Part shown: positions 26,333 to 35,135 of the stretch, piece by piece | Position numbering within the stretch: position 1 is the first letter of the stretch | Layout: the number at the start of each line of letters is the position of its first letter | Source: Aurantiacibacter sp. D1-12 | GTDB taxonomy: Bacteria > Pseudomonadota > Alphaproteobacteria > Sphingomonadales > Sphingomonadaceae | Direction: 5' to 3' | Assembly: GCF_028858515.1 (NCBI RefSeq) | Contig: NZ_JAPJZJ010000001.1 | Coordinates: forward strand, 186,001 to 250,000 | Length of the DNA: 64,000 nt | Position numbers and translations under genes: made by a program | The notes under the pieces: model-generated | The model's input: only the letters and a program-made list of their open reading frames with translations | What the model was told of the DNA's origin: nothing | Database searches by the model: none

Positions 26333-27499
26333 ATGGCCATGTCCCGCGCGCCTTTTGCAGCTGACCCCGCCAAGAGCCGCGGGCGCGAATTCGATCAGCC
26401 CGGCCATACCGCGCGCGGCCCTCGCAGCGCCTTCCAGCGGGACCGGGACCGTATCATCCATTCGATCGCCTTCCGCCGCCTTGCTGGTAAGACGCAGGTC
26501 TTCATCGCGCCTGATGGTGATCACTACCGGGTACGCCTGACGCATAGCCTTGAGGTTGCGCAGATCGGCCGTGTCATCGCGCGTGCTCTCGGATTGGACG
26601 AAGACCTGACCGAGGCACTGTGCCTTGCGCATGATCTGGGTCATCCGCCGTTCGGCCATTCGGGGGAGGACGCACTTGATGCCGCGCTCGCCCCGCGTGG
26701 AGGGTTCGATCACAACGGACATACACTGCGCACCATAATGCGGCTCGACAGCCCATATTGTGACATGCAGGGGCTCAATCTCAGCTGGGAAGTGCTGGAA
26801 GGGCTCGCCAAGCACAATGGCCCTGTGACGCAGCCCAAATGGGCGATGGCAGAGCTTGATGCAGCCTTTCCGCTCGACCTTGCCAAATGGTCCTCACTGG
26901 AGGCGCAGGTCGCTGCGCTGGCGGACGATATTGCCTACGACAATCACGATATCGACGATGGCCTGCGGGCGGGTTTTCTTGATCTGGAAGACCTGCTCTC
27001 GCTCGATTTTCTGGCCGAACTCTGGCGCGAGGTCGAAGGGCGCTTCCCGCGTGCGACCAAAGAACAATTGCTGCGCGAGTTCACCCGCACCCAGATCGGT
27101 GTAATGGTGAACGACCTGCTCGAAACGACTACGGCGAACCTGCATGGCATCACCAGTATCGATCAGGTGCGTGGCGCGGGCGGGGCGATTGCCGCGTTCT
27201 CTACCGAGATGGCGGCGCGCGAACGACGACTGAAGGCCTTCATGTACGAACGGCTGTATCACCATGAAGAGCAATTGCGCACGGCCAACCTGGCCAAGGA
27301 CGTGATCGCGCAGCTGTTTGCTGCCTACGAGCAGAAGCCAGACCTCATGCCGGGCGAGTGGGTCCATCGCTTGCCGGAGGGAGAGCCCGCGCGAGGCCGC
27401 CATATCGCAGACTTCATTGCCGGGATGACGGACAGGTATGCGATGCGCCAATATGCGAAAATATTTGGATCGGTGCCCGAAGGGCTATCCAATGTGTAA
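26333..27499 (+). CDS. dgt: deoxyguanosinetriphosphate triphosphohydrolase-like protein
   Basis: A 388-residue HD-domain enzyme expected to hydrolyse dNTPs to nucleoside and triphosphate. Metal ligands are in RLTHSLEVAQ and LAHDLGHPPFGHSGED, with the later ADDIAYDNHDIDDG. The N-terminal RDRDRIIHSIAFRRLAGKTQVF is characteristic of the dGTPase-like subgroup. Starts at ATG 26333 or 26339 differ by two residues. It begins a plus-strand run with an NAD(P)-binding protein, DUF4281 and DUF938 genes, each gap or overlap being 8 bases or less. Confidence 0.94.
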   Translation: MAMSRAPFAADPAKSRGREFDQPGHTARGPRSAFQRDRDRIIHSIAFRRLAGKTQVFIAPDGDHYRVRLTHSLEVAQIGRVIARALGLDEDLTEALCLAHDLGHPPFGHSGEDALDAALAPRGGFDHNGHTLRTIMRLDSPYCDMQGLNLSWEVLEGLAKHNGPVTQPKWAMAELDAAFPLDLAKWSSLEAQVAALADDIAYDNHDIDDGLRAGFLDLEDLLSLDFLAELWREVEGRFPRATKEQLLREFTRTQIGVMVNDLLETTTANLHGITSIDQVRGAGGAIAAFSTEMAARERRLKAFMYERLYHHEEQLRTANLAKDVIAQLFAAYEQKPDLMPGEWVHRLPEGEPARGRHIADFIAGMTDRYAMRQYAKIFGSVPEGLSNV

Positions 27500-27507
27500 A
27501 GTGACGC

Positions 27508-28230
27508 ATGGCTGATCAATCCATACCACGCAGACGAGTTTTGCTGGTCGGCGCGACCGGTCTGGTCGGGCGCAGTGTGATTGCGCGTACCGCAGACCTT
27601 CCGCAGCTGGTATTGCAGGGTCTCGCGCGGCGGGAAATGCAGTTTCCCGAGGGCGCGCGGATGGAGCTGGTGCTGGCTGATACAGAGGACTGGGGCGAAG
27701 TCGTCTCTTCCATTCAGCCAGAAGCTGTCATTTGCGCTTTGGGCACGACGATCAGAAAGGCTGGCAGTCAGGAAGCGTTCCGCAAGGTCGATTATGATCT
27801 GGTGATGCAGGTAGCACGCGCTGCCAAGGAAGCCGGAACGCGAGGGTTTGTGCATGTTTCATCGGTCGGCGCGGAGACGGGCACCAAGAACTTCTATCTG
27901 CGCACGAAGGGAGAGGTCGAGCGCGACCTGAAGGCGCTGCATTTCAAACGGCTCGATGTGCTGCGGCCCGGTCTGCTGCGCGGGACGCGCGAGGGCGATG
28001 TTCGTTTCCTGGAGGGCATGGGGCGGTTGCTTGCTCCTGTCGCCGATCTGTTCCTGCAAGGAAGCTGGACCAAATACCGCTCTATCCGCGCAAGCGACCT
28101 GACCACCGCCGCGCTGCAATGCGTGTGGGAGAAAGCGGACGGACAGTTTGTTCACGAGCACGAGGGGCTACAAAGGCTGATCACCAAGTTTGAGAAAGCA
28201 CAGGCCGCAGCGAAGGAGAATGCGCAATGA
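27508..28230 (+). CDS. NAD(P)-binding oxidoreductase (atypical SDR, HTATIP2-like)
   Basis: A 240-residue Rossmann protein. The dinucleotide loop VLLVGATGLVGRSV is at about 11-24. VICALGTTIRKAGS and VDYDLVMQVARAAKEAGTRGFVHVSSVGA follow, then YLRTKGEVERDL with the YxxxK-like position replaced by a T/K pattern. DVLRPGLLRGTRE completes the atypical SDR-a5 core. It is close to oxidoreductases of the TIP30/HTATIP2 group. The substrate is unknown. It is coupled to the next gene by an ATGA overlap. Confidence 0.85.
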   Translation: MADQSIPRRRVLLVGATGLVGRSVIARTADLPQLVLQGLARREMQFPEGARMELVLADTEDWGEVVSSIQPEAVICALGTTIRKAGSQEAFRKVDYDLVMQVARAAKEAGTRGFVHVSSVGAETGTKNFYLRTKGEVERDLKALHFKRLDVLRPGLLRGTREGDVRFLEGMGRLLAPVADLFLQGSWTKYRSIRASDLTTAALQCVWEKADGQFVHEHEGLQRLITKFEKAQAAAKENAQ

Positions 28231-28697
28231 GCTGGGACACGATCTTCTCCATTGCCAACGGTTGGGCGCTGCTGATGTGGATCGTGCTGATCGCCCTGCC
28301 GCGAACCCAATTGGTGCAGACTTTCGTATTCTACGCGGGTGTTGGCCTGCTGTGCTTCGCCTATGTGCTGACGATGGGGTTGGTGCTGGGCGACTTTGTT
28401 GATCCGGCGCCGGTGGGCGAAGGCGGTGGCGGGGGTACTTTCACCAGCATCGCCGGAGTACGCGCGCTGTTCGCCTCAGACGGCGGTATCGTGATCGGGT
28501 GGATACACTACCTTGCCTTCGATCTGTTCGCCGGAATCTGGATCGCGAAAGACGCGGATCACAAGCATTTCTCGCGTCTGGTTCAGGCGCCAGTGCTCTT
28601 GCTCACGTTCATGGCCGGGCCGGCGGGGTTGCTCCTCTGGTTCCTGATCCGCGAACGGCGTGCGCGGGCGTCCGCCGGACCGCGACGCGTCAATTGA
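28227..28697 (+). CDS. DUF4281 (ABA4-like) membrane protein
   Basis: A 156-residue protein with four predicted helices (about 10-24, 32-52, 85-105, 118-142). Signature segments are WALLMWIVLIALPR and GWIHYLAFDLFAGIWIAKDA, characteristic of the DUF4281/ABA4 family. The plant member ABA4 is needed for neoxanthin formation, so a role with carotenoids or isoprenoids is conceivable in a pigmented Erythrobacter relative, but that is inference. A glycine-rich loop occurs near residue 65-71. The ATGA overlap upstream and TTGA overlap downstream suggest strict co-translation. Confidence 0.88.
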   Translation: MSWDTIFSIANGWALLMWIVLIALPRTQLVQTFVFYAGVGLLCFAYVLTMGLVLGDFVDPAPVGEGGGGGTFTSIAGVRALFASDGGIVIGWIHYLAFDLFAGIWIAKDADHKHFSRLVQAPVLLLTFMAGPAGLLLWFLIRERRARASAGPRRVN

Positions 28698-29287
28698 AAC
28701 GCCACGCACCCGCTACCGAGCGTAACCGCAAGCCCATTGCAACGGTCCTGGAGCTTGAACTGCCTGCTAACGGGACGGTACTTGAGATAGCCAGTGGTTC
28801 TGGCGAGCATGCAGTCTACTTTGCGGAACGGTTTCCGCAGTTGATATGGCAGCCGAGCGATTGCGAGCCAGAGGCGATTGCCTCGATCTCTGCCTATCGG
28901 GATGAGGTCGGACTGCCCAACCTTGCCGAGCCGCTGGAGTTCTTCACTGTCGATCCGCAATGGCCGATTGATGCGTGCGATGCGATCTTTTGCGCGAACA
29001 TGATCCACATCAGCCCGTGGGCATCGGCTCATGGCCTGTTTCACCACGCGGGCAACCTGCTCGCACGCGGAGCCCCGCTTATTCTGTACGGTCCGTTCTT
29101 TGAGGATGGGACCGCGACCGCCGCATCAAACCTTGCGTTTGACCAAAGCCTCAAGGCGCGTAATCCCGATTGGGGCATTCGTCACATCAACGATGTGGAT
29201 GCTCTGGCCGAGGAAACAGGTTTCCAGCGGGCCGAGCGTTACGAGATGCCTGCGAACAACCTAACGCTGGTCTATCGCCGCTGCTGA
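28694..29287 (+). CDS. DUF938 family SAM-dependent methyltransferase-like protein
   Basis: A 197-residue protein of the DUF938 family. AdoMet loop VLEIASGSGEHAVYFA follows the N-terminal APATERNRKPIATVLE. FCANMIHISPW and LYGPFFEDG are family signatures. I place the start at TTG 28694, overlapping the DUF4281 TGA (TTGA), which yields the family N-terminus. The open frame extends upstream, but only as a shadow of DUF4281. No substrate is established for the family. It ends 60 bases before the convergent entericidin gene, with a terminator hairpin between. Confidence 0.88.
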   Translation: MKRHAPATERNRKPIATVLELELPANGTVLEIASGSGEHAVYFAERFPQLIWQPSDCEPEAIASISAYRDEVGLPNLAEPLEFFTVDPQWPIDACDAIFCANMIHISPWASAHGLFHHAGNLLARGAPLILYGPFFEDGTATAASNLAFDQSLKARNPDWGIRHINDVDALAEETGFQRAERYEMPANNLTLVYRRC

Positions 29288-29290
29288 TAC

Positions 29291-29327
29291 AAGAAGCGCC
29301 CACCAGCGGGGCTGATGGGCGTCTTGT
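29291..29327. terminator. bidirectional terminator between DUF938 and entericidin genes
   Basis: Arms 29294-29307 and 29311-29325 form an about 12-base stem with wobble pairs and a GGG loop. T-rich tracts flank both sides (CTTGTGT on plus, TTCTTGT on minus). Confidence 0.75.
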
Positions 29328-29346
29328 GTGCAGCATTGCACAAGGT

Positions 29347-29475
29347 TCAAGTTTCGTCGTCGACCGCGTCTGCAGCTGAATCGAGGTCGGCAGCGATGCC
29401 GCGGACAGTGTTGCAGGCTGTCGTGCTCAGTGCGAGGACGCCAGCCGTAATTGCGATAACAATCTTACGAGCCAT
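29347..29475 (-). CDS. entericidin EcnA/B-like lipopeptide
   Basis: A 42-residue protein. It reads MARKIVIAITAGVLALSTTAC and then NTVRGIAADLDSAADAVDDE. The lipobox (TTAC, Cys21) followed by NT-V-x-G-x-x-x-D is the entericidin pattern: small membrane lipoproteins, of which EcnB is a bacteriolytic toxin and EcnA its antidote in enterobacteria. Only one copy is here and no partner, so a housekeeping envelope role is as likely as toxicity. Confidence 0.85.
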   Translation of the reverse strand: MARKIVIAITAGVLALSTTACNTVRGIAADLDSAADAVDDET

Positions 29476-29538
29476 GGTTCATTCCTTTGCGACACCGAGA
29501 GCTAGCCCGGTCATGGAAGAGAAACGAAGTGCTAAGCC

Positions 29539-30465
29539 TCAGGTTCCTGCGGCAGGATGTTCTGCGGCGAAGCGTTCTTTGCGCAGGACATTCTCCCTCC
29601 AGGCGATGATGATGCCAGCCGCGATGATCAGTGGTGCTCCGAACCACAGATAAGGCGTTGGCAACACGGCAAAAAACAACCAACCGTAGAGCGTCGCCCA
29701 GATCAGGCTGGAATAGTCCATCACGATGACGGTGGAGACCTTGCCGTAACGCAGGGCGACAGTGATGAATACCTGTCCCCAGGTACCTGTGAGTCCGACC
29801 CCGAGCATCAGAAGCCATTGTCTGGTGGAAAGCGGTTCATGCACAACAAGCAAGACGGGCAGCATGACAAGCACGGTCGCAAGGCTGAACCAGAACACGA
29901 TCACCAGTGGTTTGTCCGTCCGCCCGAGGTCGCGGATCTGGATCGAGATCAGCGCGATCATGAAGGCTGCGCCAAGGGCCACCAGCGCGCCATCCAACGG
30001 GATGGTACCGCCGCCCGGCTGCGCGATGATCACGATCCCGGCAAAGCCTGCTAAGACGGCGGACCAGCGCCAGATGCCGACGCTTTCCTTGAGCAGGATG
30101 GTGGAGAGGATCACCGCAAATATGGGCGCGGAAAAGCCGATTGTTGTCGCTTCGGCGAGTGGCAGCATCACCACGGCGCCGAAGTTCAGCACCATGCCCA
30201 CTATCCCGTAAATCGCGCGGACCGCGTGGGCTCTTGGTCGCTGGGTAGCCAGCCGCCCGAGCCCTCCCGTGGCGAGGGCGAATCCGATCAGCAGGGGTAG
30301 CGATACAGCCTGCCGCCAGAAGACGATTTCGAGCAGATGGACGCCGCTTTCGGAAGCGAGCTTTATCAGCGCTGCCATCAGGGCGAATCCGGCGATGCCG
30401 AACAAACGGATGGCAAGCGCCATTAATGGCCTGTCGGTTGCATCTTCGCTCACGCGAATGGCCAT
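29539..30465 (-). CDS. EamA/DMT family transporter
   Basis: A 308-residue inner-membrane transporter with ten predicted helices in two EamA repeats (about 15-145 and 158-290). Family segments include FWRQAVSLPLL, LPLAEATTIGFSAPIFAVILS and TGTWGQVFITVALRYGKVSTV near the end of repeat 2. It probably exports a metabolite or amino acid; the substrate cannot be read from sequence. The start ATG 30465 gives a soluble 15-residue leader. It is divergent from a small membrane gene, with only 62 bases between the chosen starts. Confidence 0.9.
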   Translation of the reverse strand: MAIRVSEDATDRPLMALAIRLFGIAGFALMAALIKLASESGVHLLEIVFWRQAVSLPLLIGFALATGGLGRLATQRPRAHAVRAIYGIVGMVLNFGAVVMLPLAEATTIGFSAPIFAVILSTILLKESVGIWRWSAVLAGFAGIVIIAQPGGGTIPLDGALVALGAAFMIALISIQIRDLGRTDKPLVIVFWFSLATVLVMLPVLLVVHEPLSTRQWLLMLGVGLTGTWGQVFITVALRYGKVSTVIVMDYSSLIWATLYGWLFFAVLPTPYLWFGAPLIIAAGIIIAWRENVLRKERFAAEHPAAGT

Positions 30466-30527
30466 AGGCCAGAGTGGTCGCAGATCAACTATTGTCGTTA
30501 CAATGTGCGCTCGCCATATCGCGCGAC

Positions 30528-30758
30528 ATGCACTGGCCCAATTTCATTCTGCTTGCGAGCGATGCCACCCGTTACGCGCTGGCAGGTGGAGCATTGCTGC
30601 TGATTTCGGGCATTGCCATAATCGGTGACAGACGACGCTCGCGCCGCAAGGATCCCGATGCAGTCGGGATCATGCCCTGGCGTGACATCATCGCGCTCAG
30701 CACCTTTGCCGGGTTGGCACTATTGGCCTACGGCGCGGTCGGCTGGTTGAAGGGCTAG
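30528..30758 (+). CDS. small membrane protein of unknown function
   Basis: A 76-residue protein. Two hydrophobic segments (about 13-28 and 53-70) flank a strongly basic loop (RRRSRRK) and IMPWRDI. I chose ATG 30528 (MHWPNFILL) over GTG 30474, because the extra 18 residues overlap the divergent gene's promoter region. It is followed directly by a family B repeat. No family recognised. Confidence 0.6.
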   Translation: MHWPNFILLASDATRYALAGGALLLISGIAIIGDRRRSRRKDPDAVGIMPWRDIIALSTFAGLALLAYGAVGWLKG

Positions 30759-30803
30759 TTTGTTTTTCGAAAGCGCCGAGGACGAAGCCGCGGAGGCGGC
30801 TTT
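30758..30803 (+). repeat. dispersed hairpin element, family B copy 2
   Basis: It begins with the exact 20-mer shared with 10275-10294. It then carries CCGAGGACGAAGCC and a perfect hairpin AAGCCGC-ggag-GCGGCTT. It fills the gap between the small membrane gene and the cpaF stop. Confidence 0.6.
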
Positions 30804-30813
30804 ATGCGACAAA

Positions 30814-32340
30814 TTACAAACACGCCTCAAGATAAGCCTGGTCGAAACCGAACTGGCGGGCCTTTTCGAGCGTATAGGGGCGCAGACCGGACGAGCGGTG
30901 CTCGCCGATGATCTTGCCGTCATCACCTTCATCGAGGTATTCGAAGGTGAACAGTTCCTGCGTCACGATCACGTCGCCTTCCATGCCGATCACTTCAGTG
31001 ACGTTGGTCGTACGACGCGAACCATCACGCAGACGCTTCACCTGCACGATCAGATCAACCGATTCAGCGATCTGGCGCGAAATGGCTTCCTTCGGGATCT
31101 TGATGTCGCCCATCAGGATCATGTTTTCCATACGGCCCAGGCACTCACGCGGTGAGTTGGCGTGGAGCGTACACATGGAGCCATCGTGGCCGGTGTTCAT
31201 GGCGGCGAGAAGGTCGAAACACTCAGCGCCACGAATCTCACCCAGGATGATGCGGTCAGGACGCATACGCAGGGCGTTCTTCACAAGGTCGCCGATGGTA
31301 ATGGCACCCTGGCCTTCAAGGTTCGGTGGACGGGTTTCCAGCGGCAGCCAGTGTGGCTGCTGCAGGCGAAGCTCGGCGGCGTCTTCAATCGTCAGCACGC
31401 GCTCGCCCGGATCGATCATCTTCGACAGGGCGTTGAGCATGGTGGTTTTACCCGAACCCGTACCGCCCGAGATAACCACGTTCATCCGGCACGCACCGGC
31501 GATTTTCAGCGCGGTACACATCTTCTCGTCCATCGAGCCCCAACCTTTAAGGTTGTCGAGCGTGATGGGCTTTTCGGAGAACTTACGAATAGAGATCGCG
31601 GTGCCGCGCAGCGACAGCGGGGGAACGATGACGTTCACACGTGAGCCGTCTTTCAAACGGGCGTCGGCCAGCGGCGTGGTCTGGTCGACGCGGCGGCCGA
31701 CCTGGTTCACAATGCGCTGGGCAATCTGGAAAAGGTGAGCCTCGTCGCGGAACTTGATCGGTGCGACAACCAGCTTGCCGCCTTTTTCGATATAGGTCTG
31801 GTCGGGACCGTTGACCATGATATCGGACACGTCGGGGTCGCCGAGCAGCTCTTCGAGCGGACCGAAGCCGAGCAGCTCGTCGATCAGCACCTTTTCCAGC
31901 GCGAATTGCTCGCGGCGGTTCAGGGTGACCTTCAGCTCGGCGAGCACTTCCATGATGATCGGGCGGAATTCCTCGCTCAGCTCTTCCTTGGAGAGCGTTG
32001 CAGCCGCTTCCGGATCGACACGTTCGAGCAGGCGCGGCAGCACCTGTTCCTTGATCTTGTGGACACTGGCTTCAAACCCGCCAACTTCCTGCTTTTCGTG
32101 CACTGCATCGGAACGCTGTTGCAGGCGATCAAGCGCATCTGCGTTCTTGTCGGCGCCTGGGCTTGCGACAGGGGTGCCTTCGGCAGGGACGGGCGGGAAC
32201 TGCTCGCCGCCGGCGTCTGCAGCCTTGTCGGCTTCAGGAGCGGCACCGCCGCCACCACGCATAGGCTTGGCCACGCCGAAACTCGGGCGTGCGCCCTTGT
32301 TCATGCCGCCAGGTCCGTTCTTGCGTCCGAAAGCGCTCAT
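30814..32340 (-). CDS. cpaF: CpaF family pilus/type II secretion ATPase
   Basis: A 508-residue secretion ATPase of the Tad/Flp pilus type. A disordered Gly/Pro/Ala-rich N-terminus (1-75) precedes the N-terminal domain. The core has GGTGSGKTTMLNAL (Walker A), EDAAELRL, an RMRPDRIILGEIRGAE Walker B region and GHDGSMCTLHANS with the histidine box. It normally works with CpaE, CpaB, CpaC and TadBC, but none of those genes is adjacent, so cpaF is separated from the rest of the pilus locus within this window. The gene-free 184 bases upstream (32341-32524) show no further feature. Confidence 0.95.
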   Translation of the reverse strand: MSAFGRKNGPGGMNKGARPSFGVAKPMRGGGGAAPEADKAADAGGEQFPPVPAEGTPVASPGADKNADALDRLQQRSDAVHEKQEVGGFEASVHKIKEQVLPRLLERVDPEAAATLSKEELSEEFRPIIMEVLAELKVTLNRREQFALEKVLIDELLGFGPLEELLGDPDVSDIMVNGPDQTYIEKGGKLVVAPIKFRDEAHLFQIAQRIVNQVGRRVDQTTPLADARLKDGSRVNVIVPPLSLRGTAISIRKFSEKPITLDNLKGWGSMDEKMCTALKIAGACRMNVVISGGTGSGKTTMLNALSKMIDPGERVLTIEDAAELRLQQPHWLPLETRPPNLEGQGAITIGDLVKNALRMRPDRIILGEIRGAECFDLLAAMNTGHDGSMCTLHANSPRECLGRMENMILMGDIKIPKEAISRQIAESVDLIVQVKRLRDGSRRTTNVTEVIGMEGDVIVTQELFTFEYLDEGDDGKIIGEHRSSGLRPYTLEKARQFGFDQAYLEACL

Positions 32341-32524
32341 TCCATGCCTCTCAATTCATCCCACGATGCGGATCTCAATAGGGATACCCGCCAAGTTGAA
32401 GAACGGTGTCGCCGAGTTTGGTAAATATTTCGCAAACCTTTTGCATTTTTGCCGGTCTGTTTCGGATGGGAGCAGGCAATTCCTGAATCGCGCGTTCACC
32501 ATTCTCGACAAAAAAGTTGCGTCG

Positions 32525-33196
32525 TCAGACCTTGGCTTCGATCAGCAACCGCGCCTGCAGCCATTTTCCCAGAAAAGGCAGGTGCGAAAGCGGGTGGAGA
32601 AAGCGCAGCACATTGTAATGGGCAATGTACCGCACCGTGATCCCCGCCTCGGGAAAACCCGCTGCCACCAGCATTGCAACCGTGTCCTTGGCATCGCGGA
32701 CCGCGATATGCTCCGGAAACTGTGCAATAATGCCCTTGTCTTTCGCCTGCTCAAGGAAGAACGCTGCGTTGGGAGTGTGGAGGTAGAGTTTTCCGCCGTC
32801 CGCTAGCGCACTCCGGATAGCGGCATAGATCGGCACCGCCTCTGCATCACTAACGTGCTCGGAAAAATCGAGCGTACAGGCGACATCGAACTGTTTCTGA
32901 TGCTCGCCGCAAAAGTCGACAACATCCGCGCAGTGGAAACGGTAGTTCTTCCGGCCCTCACGCTCTGCCCAGGCATTGGCGGAATCGATGAAATCGGCGG
33001 AGAAATCGACACCCTCATAGGTGCCTTCACGGTCCCCTAAAGCGTGCAGTAGCATGCCGTTACCACAGGCGAAATCGGCGAGTCGCGTGTCACTTGATAT
33101 GTCCATCATGCTGACAAGGTTTCGCACCCGATCGAGCGGTTTGCGGTTGTAGCGCTCGACATAGTCGCCGCTGTGCAAGGACAGGCTATCAGTCAT
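32525..33196 (-). CDS. class I SAM-dependent methyltransferase, last gene of the glycan cassette
   Basis: A 223-residue protein. The AdoMet-binding motif is LADFACGNGMLLHALG (about 39-54), the acidic loop at VDFSADFI, and motif IV-like VACTLDFSEHV. The C-terminus (SHLPFLGKWLQARLLIEAKV) could lie on the membrane. It resembles methyltransferases found in polysaccharide and glycolipid loci, so it could cap a sugar or lipid made by its neighbours. Its start overlaps the stop of the GT4 fusion gene by 8 bases. The acceptor is unknown. Confidence 0.85.
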   Translation of the reverse strand: MTDSLSLHSGDYVERYNRKPLDRVRNLVSMMDISSDTRLADFACGNGMLLHALGDREGTYEGVDFSADFIDSANAWAEREGRKNYRFHCADVVDFCGEHQKQFDVACTLDFSEHVSDAEAVPIYAAIRSALADGGKLYLHTPNAAFFLEQAKDKGIIAQFPEHIAVRDAKDTVAMLVAAGFPEAGITVRYIAHYNVLRFLHPLSHLPFLGKWLQARLLIEAKV

Positions 33197-35135
33197 GGAC
33201 GGCGACCTTGGAAGTAGAATGGAATTTGAGCTCGACGAATGGCGCCAGCAAGGCAGTCCCCAGAAATTGTGAGATGCGATTGATGGCTACTGCAAGGAAG
33301 GCGATCTGCGGTGCGCTTCCCAGAGTCTCTGCCATCAGCGCGCCTAGGGCCTCGCTGATGCCGAGCCCGCCGGGGGCAATCGAAGACGCAGAGCCTGCAA
33401 TGGCTGCCAACACATAGGGGAACGTGGCTGAGAGCGGCAGAATGGCCTTGAGGACGGCAAACGCCAGCCACAGCCTCACCGAAGCAAGGGCTAGACCCAA
33501 GATTCGCAACAACAATGCAAGCCAGGCGCTCAGCCATCCGCCTACCGCAGTGAGATAAGCAAACGCTCCCAGCGAGACTGCTCCGCCCCCAAGGAGCAGA
33601 GGCCATGCAGCGGCGGGAACAGCGGTAAGCATGAACAGGCCCGCAGCAAGGCACGCGAGGGCAATCCACATCATGGCGGAACTTATGATCAGCGCAGCGC
33701 CTCTGGAGACCGAGCATCCGGCTGAAATCAGGGCCGCAGACCGCACAATCGCTCCGCCCGGGATGGGTAAGGCTTCGGCCATCTGCGCATGAACAGAAGT
33801 GCGCATGCCTTGGACAAAGCTCATGCGAACCTGCGCGATGCGCGCGAGGACCATGAGTGAAAGAGCGCTGTAGGCAACCAGCACAAGGCCCATCGGTACG
33901 GTGAGCGCAAGCAACGCTAGGAAATCGAGATCACTTACGTCGAGGCTAAGCGAGACGAATGACCATACTGATCCGCTGATGAACAGTAGCACGGCCAGTA
34001 CCAGAAGCAGCTTTTTGAACGAACCGGTGCTGGAAGGGCTTTGCGCAGGTGCGGGTGCAGGACTGCTATCAGACTCAACATAGGCCGCATACGTCTCGCG
34101 TGCGACGCGCTGCCAGCTGAATTGCTCCCGCGCGCGGTTTGTCGCAGTTTCGGTGAAATCACGCCGTTCCGCGTCGGACCAATTGGCAACTCTCTCAATG
34201 GCTGAAGCCCACGCGGCGGCATCTCCGCTTGGCAGCAGCAGCCCCGTTTCCCCGTCGAGAACCGCATCAGTCAGACCGCCATGATTGGCTGCAAGAACAA
34301 CACCGCCTGCTGCTGCAGCCTCCGGCGCGACAAGGCCGAAGCCCTCGTACTCGCCATTCCCGGCATCGATGTTGGGCACCACGACGCACAAAGCGTTAGC
34401 ATAGCGCTGCGCGAGTTCTCGCTGATCGACCGAGCCGAGGAATCGGACGCGTGGATTGTCCAGCGCAGCACGCTCGCTCTCGTCCCAGGCGGTGCCTGCT
34501 ACGTCGAGCGTGATGTCTTGCGGCAAGAGTGGGAGGGCATTCTCAATGAACCACGCGCAGCCTTTGCGGCGCACCAGCCTACCCGCGAATAGGATCGTTC
34601 GGGATCCCGAGGTTGCGGTTTGTGGCGCGGGTAGGTCGCTCGCGAGCGGAACGATTTCGATGTGTTGCCAGCCAGTCTCCTGCGTGACAGCCCTGGTGGC
34701 GTGCGAATTGGCGATGATCGTGGCGCGCCTGTTCAGCAGCCGCGCGCCAAGACGCAGATAGGCGCCATAGAGCGTCCCTGTGATGCCGCCACGACGGTGA
34801 AACGCCACATCAGTACCATGTGCGGACAGGATCAGTCGCGTTTCGGGCCAGAGCCACGCAACCAGTCCGAGAGGCCAAATCGCCATGTCGGCCAGATGAA
34901 GGACGTGCGGGTTGTTTACACGCTGCAAGCTCGCGGCGAGGAAAGTGAAGGGGAAAAACAGCAGCGCCAGCAGACCGGGCGGCATACCGTTTGCATGCCC
35001 GGGCAGGGCGATGACCTGCACCTCGCCATGCTCGTCCAGAGCCTCGGTCAGGCGCAGGCAATAGGTCTCCATGCCGCCGGTGGCTGGGGCCCATTTGCGG
35101 GTGACAAACATGATTGGGGCACTACGTTCACTCAT
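33189..35135 (-). CDS. GT4 glycosyltransferase fused to an MprF/UPF0104-type membrane domain
   Basis: A 648-residue two-domain protein. Residues 1-365 are a GT-B glycosyltransferase of family 4 type: N-terminal loop PATGGMETYCLRL, a middle SAHGTDVAF, ILFAGRLVRRKG and the donor-site E-x7-E in EGFGLVAPE. A Ser/Pro/Ala linker (about 370-390) leads to a membrane part with about seven helices. That part has EALPIPGGAIVR and APGGLGISEALGALM, the PGG signatures of the lysylphosphatidylglycerol-synthase/flippase family. It overlaps its neighbours at both ends. Sugar transfer on the inner face coupled to lipid handling is inferred. Confidence 0.85.
   Translation of the reverse strand: MSERSAPIMFVTRKWAPATGGMETYCLRLTEALDEHGEVQVIALPGHANGMPPGLLALLFFPFTFLAASLQRVNNPHVLHLADMAIWPLGLVAWLWPETRLILSAHGTDVAFHRRGGITGTLYGAYLRLGARLLNRRATIIANSHATRAVTQETGWQHIEIVPLASDLPAPQTATSGSRTILFAGRLVRRKGCAWFIENALPLLPQDITLDVAGTAWDESERAALDNPRVRFLGSVDQRELAQRYANALCVVVPNIDAGNGEYEGFGLVAPEAAAAGGVVLAANHGGLTDAVLDGETGLLLPSGDAAAWASAIERVANWSDAERRDFTETATNRAREQFSWQRVARETYAAYVESDSSPAPAPAQSPSSTGSFKKLLLVLAVLLFISGSVWSFVSLSLDVSDLDFLALLALTVPMGLVLVAYSALSLMVLARIAQVRMSFVQGMRTSVHAQMAEALPIPGGAIVRSAALISAGCSVSRGAALIISSAMMWIALACLAAGLFMLTAVPAAAWPLLLGGGAVSLGAFAYLTAVGGWLSAWLALLLRILGLALASVRLWLAFAVLKAILPLSATFPYVLAAIAGSASSIAPGGLGISEALGALMAETLGSAPQIAFLAVAINRISQFLGTALLAPFVELKFHSTSKVAVHD

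Noticed and set aside
29347-29475. Toxin-antitoxin reading of the entericidin-like gene
   Set aside because: Only one small lipopeptide is present and no paired partner, so a toxin-antidote system cannot be supported.
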